Source: JASLQO01 sp002327525
GTDB lineage: Bacteria > Pseudomonadota > Gammaproteobacteria > Pseudomonadales > Azotimanducaceae
DNA length: 64,000 nt
Assembly: GCA_030744435.1 (NCBI GenBank)
Contig: JASLQO010000020.1
Span: forward strand, 1-64,000
Direction of reading: 5' to 3'
The notes below the pieces were generated by a model, which saw only the letters and a list, made by a program, of their open reading frames with translations, was not told the origin of the DNA and searched no databases. Shown here piece after piece: positions 35,214-43,115 of the stretch (position 1 is its first letter; every line of letters begins with the position of its first letter). Made by a program: the position numbers and the translations under genes.

Positions 35214-36283
35214 TATACCACCAGCCCCTGGAGACGCGCGGCTTCCTCACGCACGAGCTCGGGTACCCCGAGCATCTGGCGATTGAAGCCGATGCGCTTG
35301 AACCAGTAGTGCAGGCCGACCAGGTCGGTGAAGCCCATACCGCCGTGCACCTCCGTGGAGGTTTTGGCGATGAAGGTACCGACTTCGGCCAGATGCGCCT
35401 TGGTATGGCAGGCGGTCAGACGCGCCTCTTCGGGAATCTCATCGAGCGCATGAGCAGCGTACCAGACCATGGGCCGACAGGGTTCGAGGCTGGCGGCCAT
35501 TTCTGCGCACATATGCTTGACGGCCTGAAATGAACCGATGGGACGATTGAATTGCTCGCGTTCCTTCGCGTAGGCGACGGCCTGGTCGATCATGTTCTGT
35601 GCTGCTCCGAGCGTATCCGCCGCCAACATCACGCGTCCGGCATCCAGCACCGCCTCGAACGTCGCAGCATCCGAACTCAGCAACTGGGCCGGTGTGTCGT
35701 CGAACACCAGTTCTCCACTCGGTCTGGTCCTGTCCACGGTGGTGAGTGGTCTGTGCGTGAGGCCGTCGGCGTCGCTCGCCACCATGAACAAAGCCCCGGT
35801 GTCGTCGGCAACCAGATAGCGGTCCGAACCATAGTTGATGATGAAGACGCATTTACCGGTCAGACGTTCGCCGTTCGACGTGACCCCGGCGTCGAGCCGT
35901 GAGGCTACCGCTTCACCGATGGCGACCCCCACTGTCGTTTCACCCTTTGCGATGGCGGCAAGTGTCGTGTCGTCTCCGGCCGCCTTCAGTGCGATGGGCG
36001 CCATGACGGCAGTGCCGATGAACGGTGCAGGTGTGGTGTGATAACCAAACATCTCTGCCACCACGGCGGCGTCGAGTTGCGACAGCCCGACTCCGCCCTG
36101 TTCCTCAGGAATCAGCAGGGCGGGAATACCGAGGTCTGCGAGTTCCTGCCATACCGACTGACTGCCGTCTGTCTCCTCCCCGGTTGCTATGCCGCGAACG
36201 CGCTCGAGCGGTACCTGTTCTTCCAGGAAACGATGCACGCTGTCTGCGAGCAGGGTCTGTTCTTCTGATAATCCGAATTCCAT
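35213..36283 (-). CDS. acyl-CoA dehydrogenase family protein, short form
   Basis: 356 residues. The N-domain begins MEFGLSEEQTLLADSVHRFL, with LIPEEQGGVGLSQLDAAVVA. The beta domain is shortened and lacks the canonical TEP...SD FAD motif. The C-domain has AYAKEREQFNRPIGSFQAVK and EVHGGMGFTDLVGLHYWFKR. This is the smaller partner type often paired with a full acyl-CoA dehydrogenase, suggesting a heterotetramer as in steroid side-chain degradation (FadE-type alpha2beta2). The stop overlaps lon by one base. Confidence 0.88.
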   Translation of the reverse strand: MEFGLSEEQTLLADSVHRFLEEQVPLERVRGIATGEETDGSQSVWQELADLGIPALLIPEEQGGVGLSQLDAAVVAEMFGYHTTPAPFIGTAVMAPIALKAAGDDTTLAAIAKGETTVGVAIGEAVASRLDAGVTSNGERLTGKCVFIINYGSDRYLVADDTGALFMVASDADGLTHRPLTTVDRTRPSGELVFDDTPAQLLSSDAATFEAVLDAGRVMLAADTLGAAQNMIDQAVAYAKEREQFNRPIGSFQAVKHMCAEMAASLEPCRPMVWYAAHALDEIPEEARLTACHTKAHLAEVGTFIAKTSTEVHGGMGFTDLVGLHYWFKRIGFNRQMLGVPELVREEAARLQGLVV

Positions 36284-36294
36284 TGTGTCTGCCT

Positions 36295-37485
36295 CTAACC
36301 CTGCTTCTCGACCTTGGGTTCACGCGGCATTTCGAGCCCACGTTCGCTGATGATGTTTTTCTGAATCTGGGATGTGCCGCCACCGATGATCAGGCCCAGG
36401 AAGTACATGTACTGGCTCTGCCAGCTCCCGCCATCCCTCAGGTACGGGTTGTCCTGATAGGCGAGGCCGACTTCCCCCATGATGTCGATGGCAAGCCCTT
36501 CGAGATCGTGGCGCAGCTCCGTGCCCTGCAGTTTAGTGATCATGCGCGCCAGTGTTGCGTTTTTGTTGTTGAGCCTGGCCGACAACACGCGCATGTCGTT
36601 GAAGCGCATTGCCATCACACGGCCCTGGATCTTCATCAGACGGTCGCGATACACGGGATTGTCGATGAGCCGCTGACCGCCCATGGTCTCGTGCTTCATC
36701 AGCTCCGTGAGTGCATTGAGCCGCGTGAGCGAGGCGTTGGGGTCGCCGAGGGAGTCGCGCTCGTGTCCGAGAATGGCGTTGGCGACCTGCCAGCCCTGAC
36801 CGCGCTCTCCGACGATCTGGTGCTTTGGTACGTGAACATCGGTGAAGAAAGTCTCGTTGAAATTGGCGGCGAGCGTCATGTCTACCAGGGGCCGGATCTC
36901 TATGCCTGGGGTGTCCATGCGAAACAGCAGGAAGGAGATGCCACGGTGTTTCGGTGCGTCGGGTTCGGTGCGCACCAAGCAGAATATCCAGTCGGCGATG
37001 TGTGCCGTGCTGGTCCAGATCTTCTGGCCATTCACCACCCATTCGTCGCCATCGAGAGTCGCACTCGTTCGCAGGCTCGCGAGATCGGATCCTGCACCGG
37101 GTTCCGAGTATCCCTGGCACCATACCATTTCGCCTTCGATGGTCGGCTTGATGAACTGCTGTTTCTGCTCCTCGGTGCCCAGTTCGAGGAGCGTGGGCAC
37201 CAGCATCGAGATGCCCTGGCCGCCGAGCCCCTGACTGACGCGCGCATTGGCGAATTCCTCGGCGATGATGCGTCCCTTGAGAATGTCCGGATCCGCACCA
37301 AAACCGCCGTATTCCCTGGGGATGGTTCGTGCCGTGTAACCGTTGTCTATCAGCAGCCGCTGCCAGTCGAGTACTTTGCGGCTGCGCATGTTTTCGCCGC
37401 GGGGTGCCTGATCCTTGTGTTCGTGGAGAAACTGCTGGACCTCCGTCCGAAATGCCTCGTACTCGCTGCCGTGGGATAAATCCAT
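36295..37485 (-). CDS. acyl-CoA dehydrogenase family protein, long form
   Basis: 396 residues. The canonical FAD motif YSEPGAGSDLASLRTSATLD is followed by WVVNGQKIWTSTAHIADWIF. The C-domain region LARMITKLQGTELRHDLEGL replaces the usual glutamate-bearing loop. It is 11 bases upstream of the short acyl-CoA dehydrogenase and in the same operon as lon. The two together probably form a heteromeric enzyme oxidising a bulky acyl-CoA; the substrate is unknown. It starts at the ATG at 37485. Confidence 0.9.
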   Translation of the reverse strand: MDLSHGSEYEAFRTEVQQFLHEHKDQAPRGENMRSRKVLDWQRLLIDNGYTARTIPREYGGFGADPDILKGRIIAEEFANARVSQGLGGQGISMLVPTLLELGTEEQKQQFIKPTIEGEMVWCQGYSEPGAGSDLASLRTSATLDGDEWVVNGQKIWTSTAHIADWIFCLVRTEPDAPKHRGISFLLFRMDTPGIEIRPLVDMTLAANFNETFFTDVHVPKHQIVGERGQGWQVANAILGHERDSLGDPNASLTRLNALTELMKHETMGGQRLIDNPVYRDRLMKIQGRVMAMRFNDMRVLSARLNNKNATLARMITKLQGTELRHDLEGLAIDIMGEVGLAYQDNPYLRDGGSWQSQYMYFLGLIIGGGTSQIQKNIISERGLEMPREPKVEKQG

Positions 37486-37559
37486 GCCGAATCCCTTTCG
37501 AAAATGAAGCAGGACAATCTAACTGATAACCCACGGCGAAGCCAAACGCCCGAGTTGAT

Positions 37560-38567
37560 TCAGGCCAAACGCGGCAGCTGTTCCCGTCTGACCACGTGTC
37601 TGAGCACCTTCCCGTGCGTGAAATGCTCCACTTCCGTGACGATGAAATCGGACAGACGTTGCGTTTCCTTGCCGAGCGATCCGGCTATGTGCGGTGTCAG
37701 GAAGACGTTGGGTAGACCGTACAGCGGCGAGGAGGCGGGGAGCACCTCGGGATCGGTGGTATCGAGGATCGCATCGAGGCGTCCGCTGACCAGTTGATGT
37801 TCGAGAGCGCCCTGATCGATCAGCGCGCCGCGGGCGGTGTTGATCAGTGTTGCCCCATCGCGTATCAGTGCGAGTTCCCGGCTGCCGATCATGTGTCGCG
37901 TTTCTGGAAGGAGCGGCGCATGCACGCTGATGATGTCCGATTGGGACAGAAGCTCGGAGAGCCCCACCTTCCGTGCGCCAAAATCCCTGGCCGCGGTGGG
38001 CGCCATGTATGGATCGTACAGCAGAACGCGCAGGTCGAAGGTCTTCAGCATCCGCATCACAAGACTGCCCACGTGCGATGCGCCAATGATTCCGACCGTC
38101 TTGCCGTAGTTGCCGACGTCGGGTGCCTCCGTGGTCCAGGGTGCGTTGTTGCGGCGGTGTTGGGTGTAGTACTGGTTGAGACGGAAGACTTTCTTGTTGG
38201 CGAATAGAATTGCCGCGAGGGTGTATTCGGCCACTGGCACCGCATTGGCGGCCACGGCATTGCACACGATGATGCCGCGGCGCCACACCGCGTCGTCGAG
38301 GAAACCCTTTACGCTGCCGGCCAGATGGGCGATGAGCTTCAGACGCGGAAGCTCCTCGATGGTCTCACCATCGATACGCGGGCAGCCCCAGCTGGTAACT
38401 AGCACTTCCACGTGTTCTCGATGATCGGCGAGCGCGGTGACATCCGGAAACGGTTCGCGACTCATCAGAGTAGTGCAACGCTCGAGGCGCTGTAAGTGGT
38501 CTTCCCGCATCAGCTCGGCCAGCACGACGGGGTGCATGATCAGCGCGGTAGGTGGCTTTTTGGCCAT
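37560..38567 (-). CDS. D-2-hydroxyacid dehydrogenase
   Basis: 335 residues. The NAD-binding motif is TVGIIGASHVGSLVMRMLKT. The catalytic Arg lies in INTARGALIDQGALEHQL and the His in LTPHIAGSLGKETQRLSD. The domains are interleaved as in 3-phosphoglycerate/glyoxylate-type dehydrogenases. It reduces a 2-oxoacid or oxidises a 2-hydroxyacid; the physiological substrate is not evident. It is upstream of, but 75 bases away from, the acyl-CoA dehydrogenase operon, and divergent from the dUTPase. Confidence 0.9.
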   Translation of the reverse strand: MAKKPPTALIMHPVVLAELMREDHLQRLERCTTLMSREPFPDVTALADHREHVEVLVTSWGCPRIDGETIEELPRLKLIAHLAGSVKGFLDDAVWRRGIIVCNAVAANAVPVAEYTLAAILFANKKVFRLNQYYTQHRRNNAPWTTEAPDVGNYGKTVGIIGASHVGSLVMRMLKTFDLRVLLYDPYMAPTAARDFGARKVGLSELLSQSDIISVHAPLLPETRHMIGSRELALIRDGATLINTARGALIDQGALEHQLVSGRLDAILDTTDPEVLPASSPLYGLPNVFLTPHIAGSLGKETQRLSDFIVTEVEHFTHGKVLRHVVRREQLPRLA

Positions 38568-38625
38568 GTCCGGAAGAATACCCCATAATTCCCTCGCTTG
38601 AAGCGGAGCTGATCAGAGAAACTCG

Positions 38626-39258
38626 ATGGACAAGGCCGCCATGCTGGACACCATGGCCACGATGCAGGATGCGTTCAATACGCTCATACACCCACAATGG
38701 CGTACGCAAGGTTATGAGTACTACCGCGCGATCTGGGTGGAATGTGCGGAAATGCTCGACCATTTCGGCTGGAAGTGGTGGAAGCATCAGCCCGGGGATC
38801 TCGACCAGGTGCGTCTCGAGCTGGTCGACATCTGGCATTTTGGGCTCAGCGATATGATCCGCGCGGAAACCCTCACCCCACAGGCGGCCGATGCCCTGGA
38901 CGTGACGCCGGACGCGGAAGCTGACGGTAGCAGGTTGCGGCTGGCCATCGAGGTGCTTGCCGAGGCCACACTCAAGACGCGCGCCTTCGAGCTCGAATCG
39001 TTTGCCGCCGTGATGCGTGTGCTGCCGATGAGTTTCGATGAGCTCTTCCGGCTCTACGTGGGTAAGAACGTCCTGAACGACTTTCGCCAGAACCACGGCT
39101 ACAAGGACGGCAGCTATCTCAAGACGTGGTCAGGCCGTGAGGACAACGAACATCTGGTCGAGCTGCTTGCCCTGATCGATCGGCCTGCGACTGCCGTGCA
39201 GGATCTCTACGCACTGCTCGAGAACCGCTACGGGGCCGCCCTCAACAGAGACTCGTAA
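38626..39258 (+). CDS. dimeric (all-alpha) dUTP diphosphatase
   Basis: 210 residues of the all-alpha NTP pyrophosphatase superfamily. It starts MDKAAMLDTMATMQDAF. The conserved core is YYRAIWVECAEMLDHFGWKW and then LELVDIWHFGLSDMI, giving the E...E/E..D magnesium-binding residues. The KNVLNDFRQNHGYKDGSYLK loop is typical of dimeric dUTPases. It hydrolyses dUTP to dUMP and pyrophosphate. It is unrelated in fold to the trimeric Dut used by most gammaproteobacteria, so either this replaces it or a second copy exists elsewhere. Confidence 0.88.
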   Translation: MDKAAMLDTMATMQDAFNTLIHPQWRTQGYEYYRAIWVECAEMLDHFGWKWWKHQPGDLDQVRLELVDIWHFGLSDMIRAETLTPQAADALDVTPDAEADGSRLRLAIEVLAEATLKTRAFELESFAAVMRVLPMSFDELFRLYVGKNVLNDFRQNHGYKDGSYLKTWSGREDNEHLVELLALIDRPATAVQDLYALLENRYGAALNRDS

Positions 39259-39719
39259 GCCGACAGCGTGGTCGTATCGAAGCAGGCGAACGTCACCTCG
39301 ACGAGGGCGTCCGGAACATGGGCCCCGACAGTGGCGAGCGCATGGATCTTGGCGAAGACCCTCAATACAACAAACTGATAGAGCAATTCTTATCAAGGTG
39401 CTCAAGCGGGGGGTGGACGATTGGAAGCGAACCCGCATAAAGGGAGCTTGTTGCCCCCTTTTCTTAATCAATGTCTGATTAAATTAAGGTAAGTCTTACT
39501 GTTTTCCCATTCCCAGCATTTTTTCTTTCATTCTTTTCTTACCGTCCCTGATCCAACCATCAACATCTTAAGCTGACAATGCATCGGCGACATTAGGGAG
39601 TCATGGTCTACCTTCAAGCTCATCAAGGCCTTCATCGAAAAATCCATCGATTTTGAGGGGTTTGCATGAATAGTGTTTGAGGGCTTAGCAATCTTGAACT
39701 CGAAATCCAATTTCTTGGC
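39259..39719. other. gene-free boundary of an AT-rich island
   Basis: About 460 bases with no convincing gene. From about 39440 base composition becomes clearly AT-richer than the rest of the window. A 60-codon minus-strand frame (39528-39710) has no recognisable content and could be a remnant. The rho-independent terminator at 39440-39463 stands at the left edge. Confidence 0.5.
39440..39463 (+). terminator. probable rho-independent terminator
   Basis: AAAGGG at 39440-39445 pairs with CCCTTT at 39457-39462 around an 11-base loop, followed by TTCTTAAT. It lies 180 bases after the dUTPase stop. With AAA on the other side, it could also serve the minus strand. The stem is short, so the call is tentative. 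Confidence 0.45.
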
Positions 39720-40448
39720 TCACCGCGGAGGGTGTGCTGCGAAGTAGTAGTGTTTATGGCACGCACGTTCAAACGTTTGCAAATCCATGGCATGTTTGCC
39801 TTTAAGCCAAGCTGAAAGTAGCGAAACTTTCAAACCCAGCGATGCCAGCAGATTGAAAATCATCGCCGGGGTGGTTGAATAATTGTCTCTGCCCGCCAAC
39901 CCGTACTCAAAAACTATAAGTGGTCTGGATCGTCTACATATTTCAGATGCCCCTTGCAATACATTATATTCCGCCCCTTCGACATCAAGTTTGATGAAAG
40001 TGATGTCAAGGTCATGGGGAATGATGTTGTCCAAAAGGTCTACAGGTAGGGTGATCTCCCTAACGGTAGAGCCGCCCGGATAGTCTTGCCTGCGCAGACC
40101 GCTGTAGCCTAGATTTTCCTCTACAACGTGAAAGGTTGCTGTACCAACTTCATTGCTCAACGCGACTGCATGGGTTTCTACTTCTGGGAAGTGCTCCTGC
40201 AAGCGCTGTGCCGCTTCGGGGCGAGCTTCAAACGCAAAAAATCTGCCTCTTGGTACTAGGTGAATCATTTCTTTCAGAATGCTACCGCTAGATGCTCCTA
40301 TGTCGATACAAACGGCATCGTTTGGCAATGAGGCTATGATGCACACGGTATCTCGATCGTACTTCTTGTTCAAACGTTCGACGCGAGGTTTTGTCAAATC
40401 TTGCAGCCAGTTTCGTACTGGGCGTAGATAGCTCTTTACCTGTTCCAT
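39720..40448 (-). CDS. FkbM-family SAM-dependent methyltransferase on an AT-rich island
   Basis: 242 residues. The SAM motif is AVCIDIGASSGSILKEMIHL, with acidic loop FFAFEARPEAAQRLQEHFPE and the FkbM signature DLDITFIKLDVEGAEYNVLQ. It methylates a hydroxyl of a sugar or small molecule, often in surface-polysaccharide or natural-product clusters. The base composition of the gene and its flanks is clearly AT-richer than neighbours, indicating recent transfer. The ATG at 40448 is preferred over the GTG two codons upstream. No glycan cluster surrounds it. Confidence 0.88.
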   Translation of the reverse strand: MEQVKSYLRPVRNWLQDLTKPRVERLNKKYDRDTVCIIASLPNDAVCIDIGASSGSILKEMIHLVPRGRFFAFEARPEAAQRLQEHFPEVETHAVALSNEVGTATFHVVEENLGYSGLRRQDYPGGSTVREITLPVDLLDNIIPHDLDITFIKLDVEGAEYNVLQGASEICRRSRPLIVFEYGLAGRDNYSTTPAMIFNLLASLGLKVSLLSAWLKGKHAMDLQTFERACHKHYYFAAHPPR

Positions 40449-40544
40449 TCGCACTTAATGACTCCAAATCCACATTCGATTCACATACCTACAAATTAAT
40501 CGCTTTAACGCATACACAAAATGTACGGCTGATACGTTGGTGAC

Positions 40545-41039
40545 TCACAAGGAATGGTAACAATGCGCTGGCCTTCGATCTACCAGCGGGCACTCACGAC
40601 GTCCGTACGATGTATATGACTTTCCAGAGCAAAACGACATAGTAGGCACTATGTCTGCAGCACGTTTTAGAGGGTAGCCGTACGCTCCGGTACTGATCGC
40701 GGGAAAAGCAATGGTAGCCAGGCCGTGCGCCTCAGCAAGCATTAACGCGTTGCGGTAGCAGGAAGCCAGAAGTTCTGGCTCGCCGTCCTCGCCGCCGTGC
40801 CAGACGGGTCCGACGGTGTGCACTACGTGGCGAGCGGGTAGGTGGTAACCGCCGGTGAGACGAGCTTCCCCGGTGGGACATCCCCCGATGGTACGGCACT
40901 CTGCGAGCAACTCCGGCCCCGCAGCACGATGAATGGCGCCATCCACGCCGCCTCCGCCGAGGAGCGATTTATTCGCGGCGTTGACGATGGCGTCCACCTG
41001 AAGTCGTGTTATGTCGCCCTTCCAGGTGTGTAGCCGCAT
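40545..41039 (-). CDS. macrodomain protein (O-acetyl-ADP-ribose deacetylase-like), C-terminus replaced
   Basis: 164 residues. The YmdB-like macrodomain core is complete up to about residue 125: VDAIVNAANKSLLGGGGVDG, then HTVGPVWHGG and AFPAISTGAYGYPLKRAAD. The ADP-ribose-binding Asn and the GGGGVDGAIH loop are present. After AADI the sequence no longer matches the family (PTMSFCSGKSYTSYGRREC), exactly where the AT-rich island begins. The last helix and strand, about 45 residues, appear replaced. The protein may be unstable or inactive, so it could be counted as a pseudogene. It is divergent from a Nudix gene. Confidence 0.75.
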   Translation of the reverse strand: MRLHTWKGDITRLQVDAIVNAANKSLLGGGGVDGAIHRAAGPELLAECRTIGGCPTGEARLTGGYHLPARHVVHTVGPVWHGGEDGEPELLASCYRNALMLAEAHGLATIAFPAISTGAYGYPLKRAADIVPTMSFCSGKSYTSYGRRECPLVDRRPAHCYHSL

Positions 41040-41100
41040 GGTCTCTTCCCTCGTGTTCCGGCCCCGGTTACATTGCCTCCCGCAAGAACACGGAGCAATA

Positions 41101-41658
41101 GTGAAGCAAAGCGAGCTGGACACCGAACTCGAACGACGATTGCGCGACTGGCGTCCGGATGTCACCGGCACGCTGCTGTTCGTCCTCTCTGCGAGTCGTG
41201 TCCTCCTCATCCACAAGAAAAGAGGTCATGGCGCGGGCAAGATCAACGCCCCCGGAGGCAAACTGGAAGCGGGAGAGACCGTGGCCGCGTGTGCGGTGCG
41301 TGAGACGGAAGAAGAAACCGGTCTGCGGGTCCGCGACCCGCGTCTGATGGCCCGGCTGCGCTTCGTGGAGCGCCGGGGTGATCAGTGGCTTGGATATGCA
41401 CTGGTGGGGGAGCGATTCAGTGGCACACCCGCCGAAACCGCTGAAGCATTGCCGCAGTGGTTTTCGCTCGAGGACATTCCATACACGAGTATGTGGGAGG
41501 ACGATTACATCTGGCTGCCGCCCGTACTGGCTGGACGAAGACTTATCGGCGATTTTCTGTTCGATGACGGGCGCTTGCTCGCGCATCGTGTGCGGCCTGC
41601 ACGGCACGATGAACTGACTGCGTCGACCCTGCGCGGCTGCGAAGCAGCTTCCAAATAG
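41101..41658 (+). CDS. MutT/MTH1-type Nudix hydrolase
   Basis: 185 residues from GTG at 41101, 61 bases from the divergent macrodomain start. The Nudix box is complete: GGKLEAGETVAACAVRETEE followed by ETGL, giving G-x5-E-x7-REUxEExGU. The length and RLRFVERRGDQWLGYALVGE resemble 8-oxo-dGTP diphosphatases of the MTH1 type, so it probably sanitises oxidised nucleotides. The upstream in-frame extension is rejected because it would overlap the promoter and start region of the macrodomain gene. Confidence 0.88.
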   Translation: MKQSELDTELERRLRDWRPDVTGTLLFVLSASRVLLIHKKRGHGAGKINAPGGKLEAGETVAACAVRETEEETGLRVRDPRLMARLRFVERRGDQWLGYALVGERFSGTPAETAEALPQWFSLEDIPYTSMWEDDYIWLPPVLAGRRLIGDFLFDDGRLLAHRVRPARHDELTASTLRGCEAASK

Positions 41659-41664
41659 TGCAGG

Positions 41665-42010
41665 CTAGAGCATCGTCAGCGTGAGCATGGCGATCAGCGC
41701 GACCGCGGGAATCAACAACGCGGAATAGCCCATGGACAACAGCACGGATTTGAGCAAAGTCTTGGTCCAGGATTGCTGGTAGTGACCACCCAGGGCAGCA
41801 GAAACACTGCGAACGGCGGGTTGTCCAGCATGATGTCCATGGTGCGCTCGGGTGCGGCGAGAATACTCACGACCCGGTTCATGAGATAGAGTTCCAGGGC
41901 CCCCGGGTTCTGTGTCGGTGCGGATATCTTCGTTCAGAGACCTGATCCAGCCGCGCATGATGGCCTGTGCGATGGAGCCCTCACGCGCCAGTACTGCGTC
42001 GAAATCTGCA
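41665..42010 (-). pseudogene. remnant of a DUF3667-like membrane protein
   Basis: Two frames give pieces of one membrane protein. One reads FDAVLAREGSIAQAIMRGWI, then the next frame NPGALELYLMNRVVSILAAP with MDIMLDNPPFAVFLLPWV. The C-terminal piece is SWTKTLLKSVLLSMGYSALL followed by a hydrophobic end IPAVALIAMLTLTML. The pattern (NPG...L.R, MD...LP.A.F.LLP) resembles DUF3667 proteins, which have four membrane segments. The middle, which should carry the histidine-rich membrane region, is missing, so there is at least one frameshift and one deletion. Confidence 0.5.
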
Positions 42011-42022
42011 TAGCGCGCGGGT

Positions 42023-42424
42023 GTGATTTCGCACGACCATGTCCTCCTGGTGCGCGAGACCAGCGATGGTCGCTGGGCGCTACCGGGCGGCTAGGGTGAT
42101 CAGCACGAACCGGCCAGAATCACGGCAGAAGGAGAAGTGCTGGAAGAATCCGGCTTTTATGTGCGAACTGTGAAACTGATCGCATTGAAAGACCGGCACG
42201 CGCACCCCCCGTACCTGCCTCGCAGGCTCGGGCGGATTTACAAAATCACCTTCCTGTGTGAGCTGATCGGCGGCGAGGCAGCGTCCTCGATCGAGACCTC
42301 GGAGGTGGGTTTGTTTCGCCGCAGTGCGCTGCCCGAGCTGAGCGTGGGCAGAACCCTCACCGAGGATATCGCGCTGGTGCTCGAACACCATGAGAACCCG
42401 ACGCTCAACCCATATTTCGACTGA
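42023..42424 (+). pseudogene. Nudix hydrolase (ADP-ribose pyrophosphatase-like) with amber codon
   Basis: A single frame reads VISHDHVLLVRETSDGRWAL, PGG, then TAG at 42092-42094 where homologues have tryptophan (PGGW). It continues through a degraded Nudix box (EVLEESGFYVRTVKLIALKD) to TFLCELIGGEAASSIETSEV, EDIALVLEHH and a natural-looking end. The catalytic E-x7-REUxEExGU is damaged: the residues before VLEESGF do not match. The N-terminal Nudix-linker domain is missing. It is head-to-head with the DUF3667-like remnant. Confidence 0.65.
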
Positions 42425-42445
42425 GCGCCAGCGAAGGGGGGCGGT

Positions 42446-42790
42446 CTATTTGCGGCGCCAAGCGCCCGATGGGCCGCGAATCCAGTTACCCGGCAGCGTC
42501 TTTTGAATGGCCTTTTGTCCGCCGACCTTCTCCACTTCACGGACGGGTACGCCCTGCTGGGCGGCAATCTTCCTATAGCGCGCCTGGCGGCGGGTATTGA
42601 TGCGCTGCTTGAGCGCTCTGACATCAGCGGGCGCGCTGGCGGAGACGAGACCGAGATAACCGTTGAGCTGTTCGCCGAGCCAGCCCTGGGCCTTCGCTTG
42701 TGTGAGATCCGCTGCTGTGGCGCTCGCGGCGCACAGCATGATCAGCATCGCGAGGATCAGCCGGGAAAACAATGATGTCGGCGATTTCAT
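42446..42790 (-). CDS. ydbL: YdbL-family (DUF1318) periplasmic protein
   Basis: 114 residues. The signal peptide is SLFSRLILAMLIMLCAASAT and the mature part begins ADLTQAKAQGWLGEQLNGYL. Further motifs are VRALKQRINTRRQARYRKIA and PGNWIRGPSGAWRRK. It accompanies ydbH and ynbE as in E. coli, where YdbL modulates the YnbE-YdbH assembly. The ATG at 42790 is chosen because the signal peptide begins there. Confidence 0.9.
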   Translation of the reverse strand: MKSPTSLFSRLILAMLIMLCAASATAADLTQAKAQGWLGEQLNGYLGLVSASAPADVRALKQRINTRRQARYRKIAAQQGVPVREVEKVGGQKAIQKTLPGNWIRGPSGAWRRK

Positions 42791-42822
42791 GTCCTGTCTC
42801 CTGATGTGGGATGGGTGGTACA

Positions 42823-43014
42823 TCAAAACAACTCCTCATCGTCCTCGAACATCTGCTCCACCTCCCTTTCCACCTTGATCAGAATCTCGTGACGAATGTT
42901 GACGTTCATGTTGATCTCGATGGGTTTGTCAGGCGCCTCGACCTTGACGGTGGGTGTGCACGCGGCGCATACCGTCAATAGTGTGATCGCCATGGTGAGA
43001 GCAATGTGCTTCAT
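42823..43014 (-). CDS. ynbE: YnbE-family lipoprotein
   Basis: 63 residues. A short signal peptide ends with the lipobox LTVCAACTPTVKV, so the mature protein is a lipid-anchored peptide of about 46 residues. The core APDKPIEINMNVNIRHEILI is the family signature and is thought to form a beta strand that docks onto YdbH at the outer membrane. It lies between ydbH and ydbL on the same strand. An acidic EDDEELF end is present. Confidence 0.92.
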   Translation of the reverse strand: MKHIALTMAITLLTVCAACTPTVKVEAPDKPIEINMNVNIRHEILIKVEREVEQMFEDDEELF

Positions 43015-43115
43015 ATGGATCTCCCCTCTCTTCCCGGACTTTCCGGAGCAGTGTTCCTGAACGACTCTCAAGCAGCGCGTATTGTGACTCTCGTATCGTG
43101 AACCGCGGCTGAACA

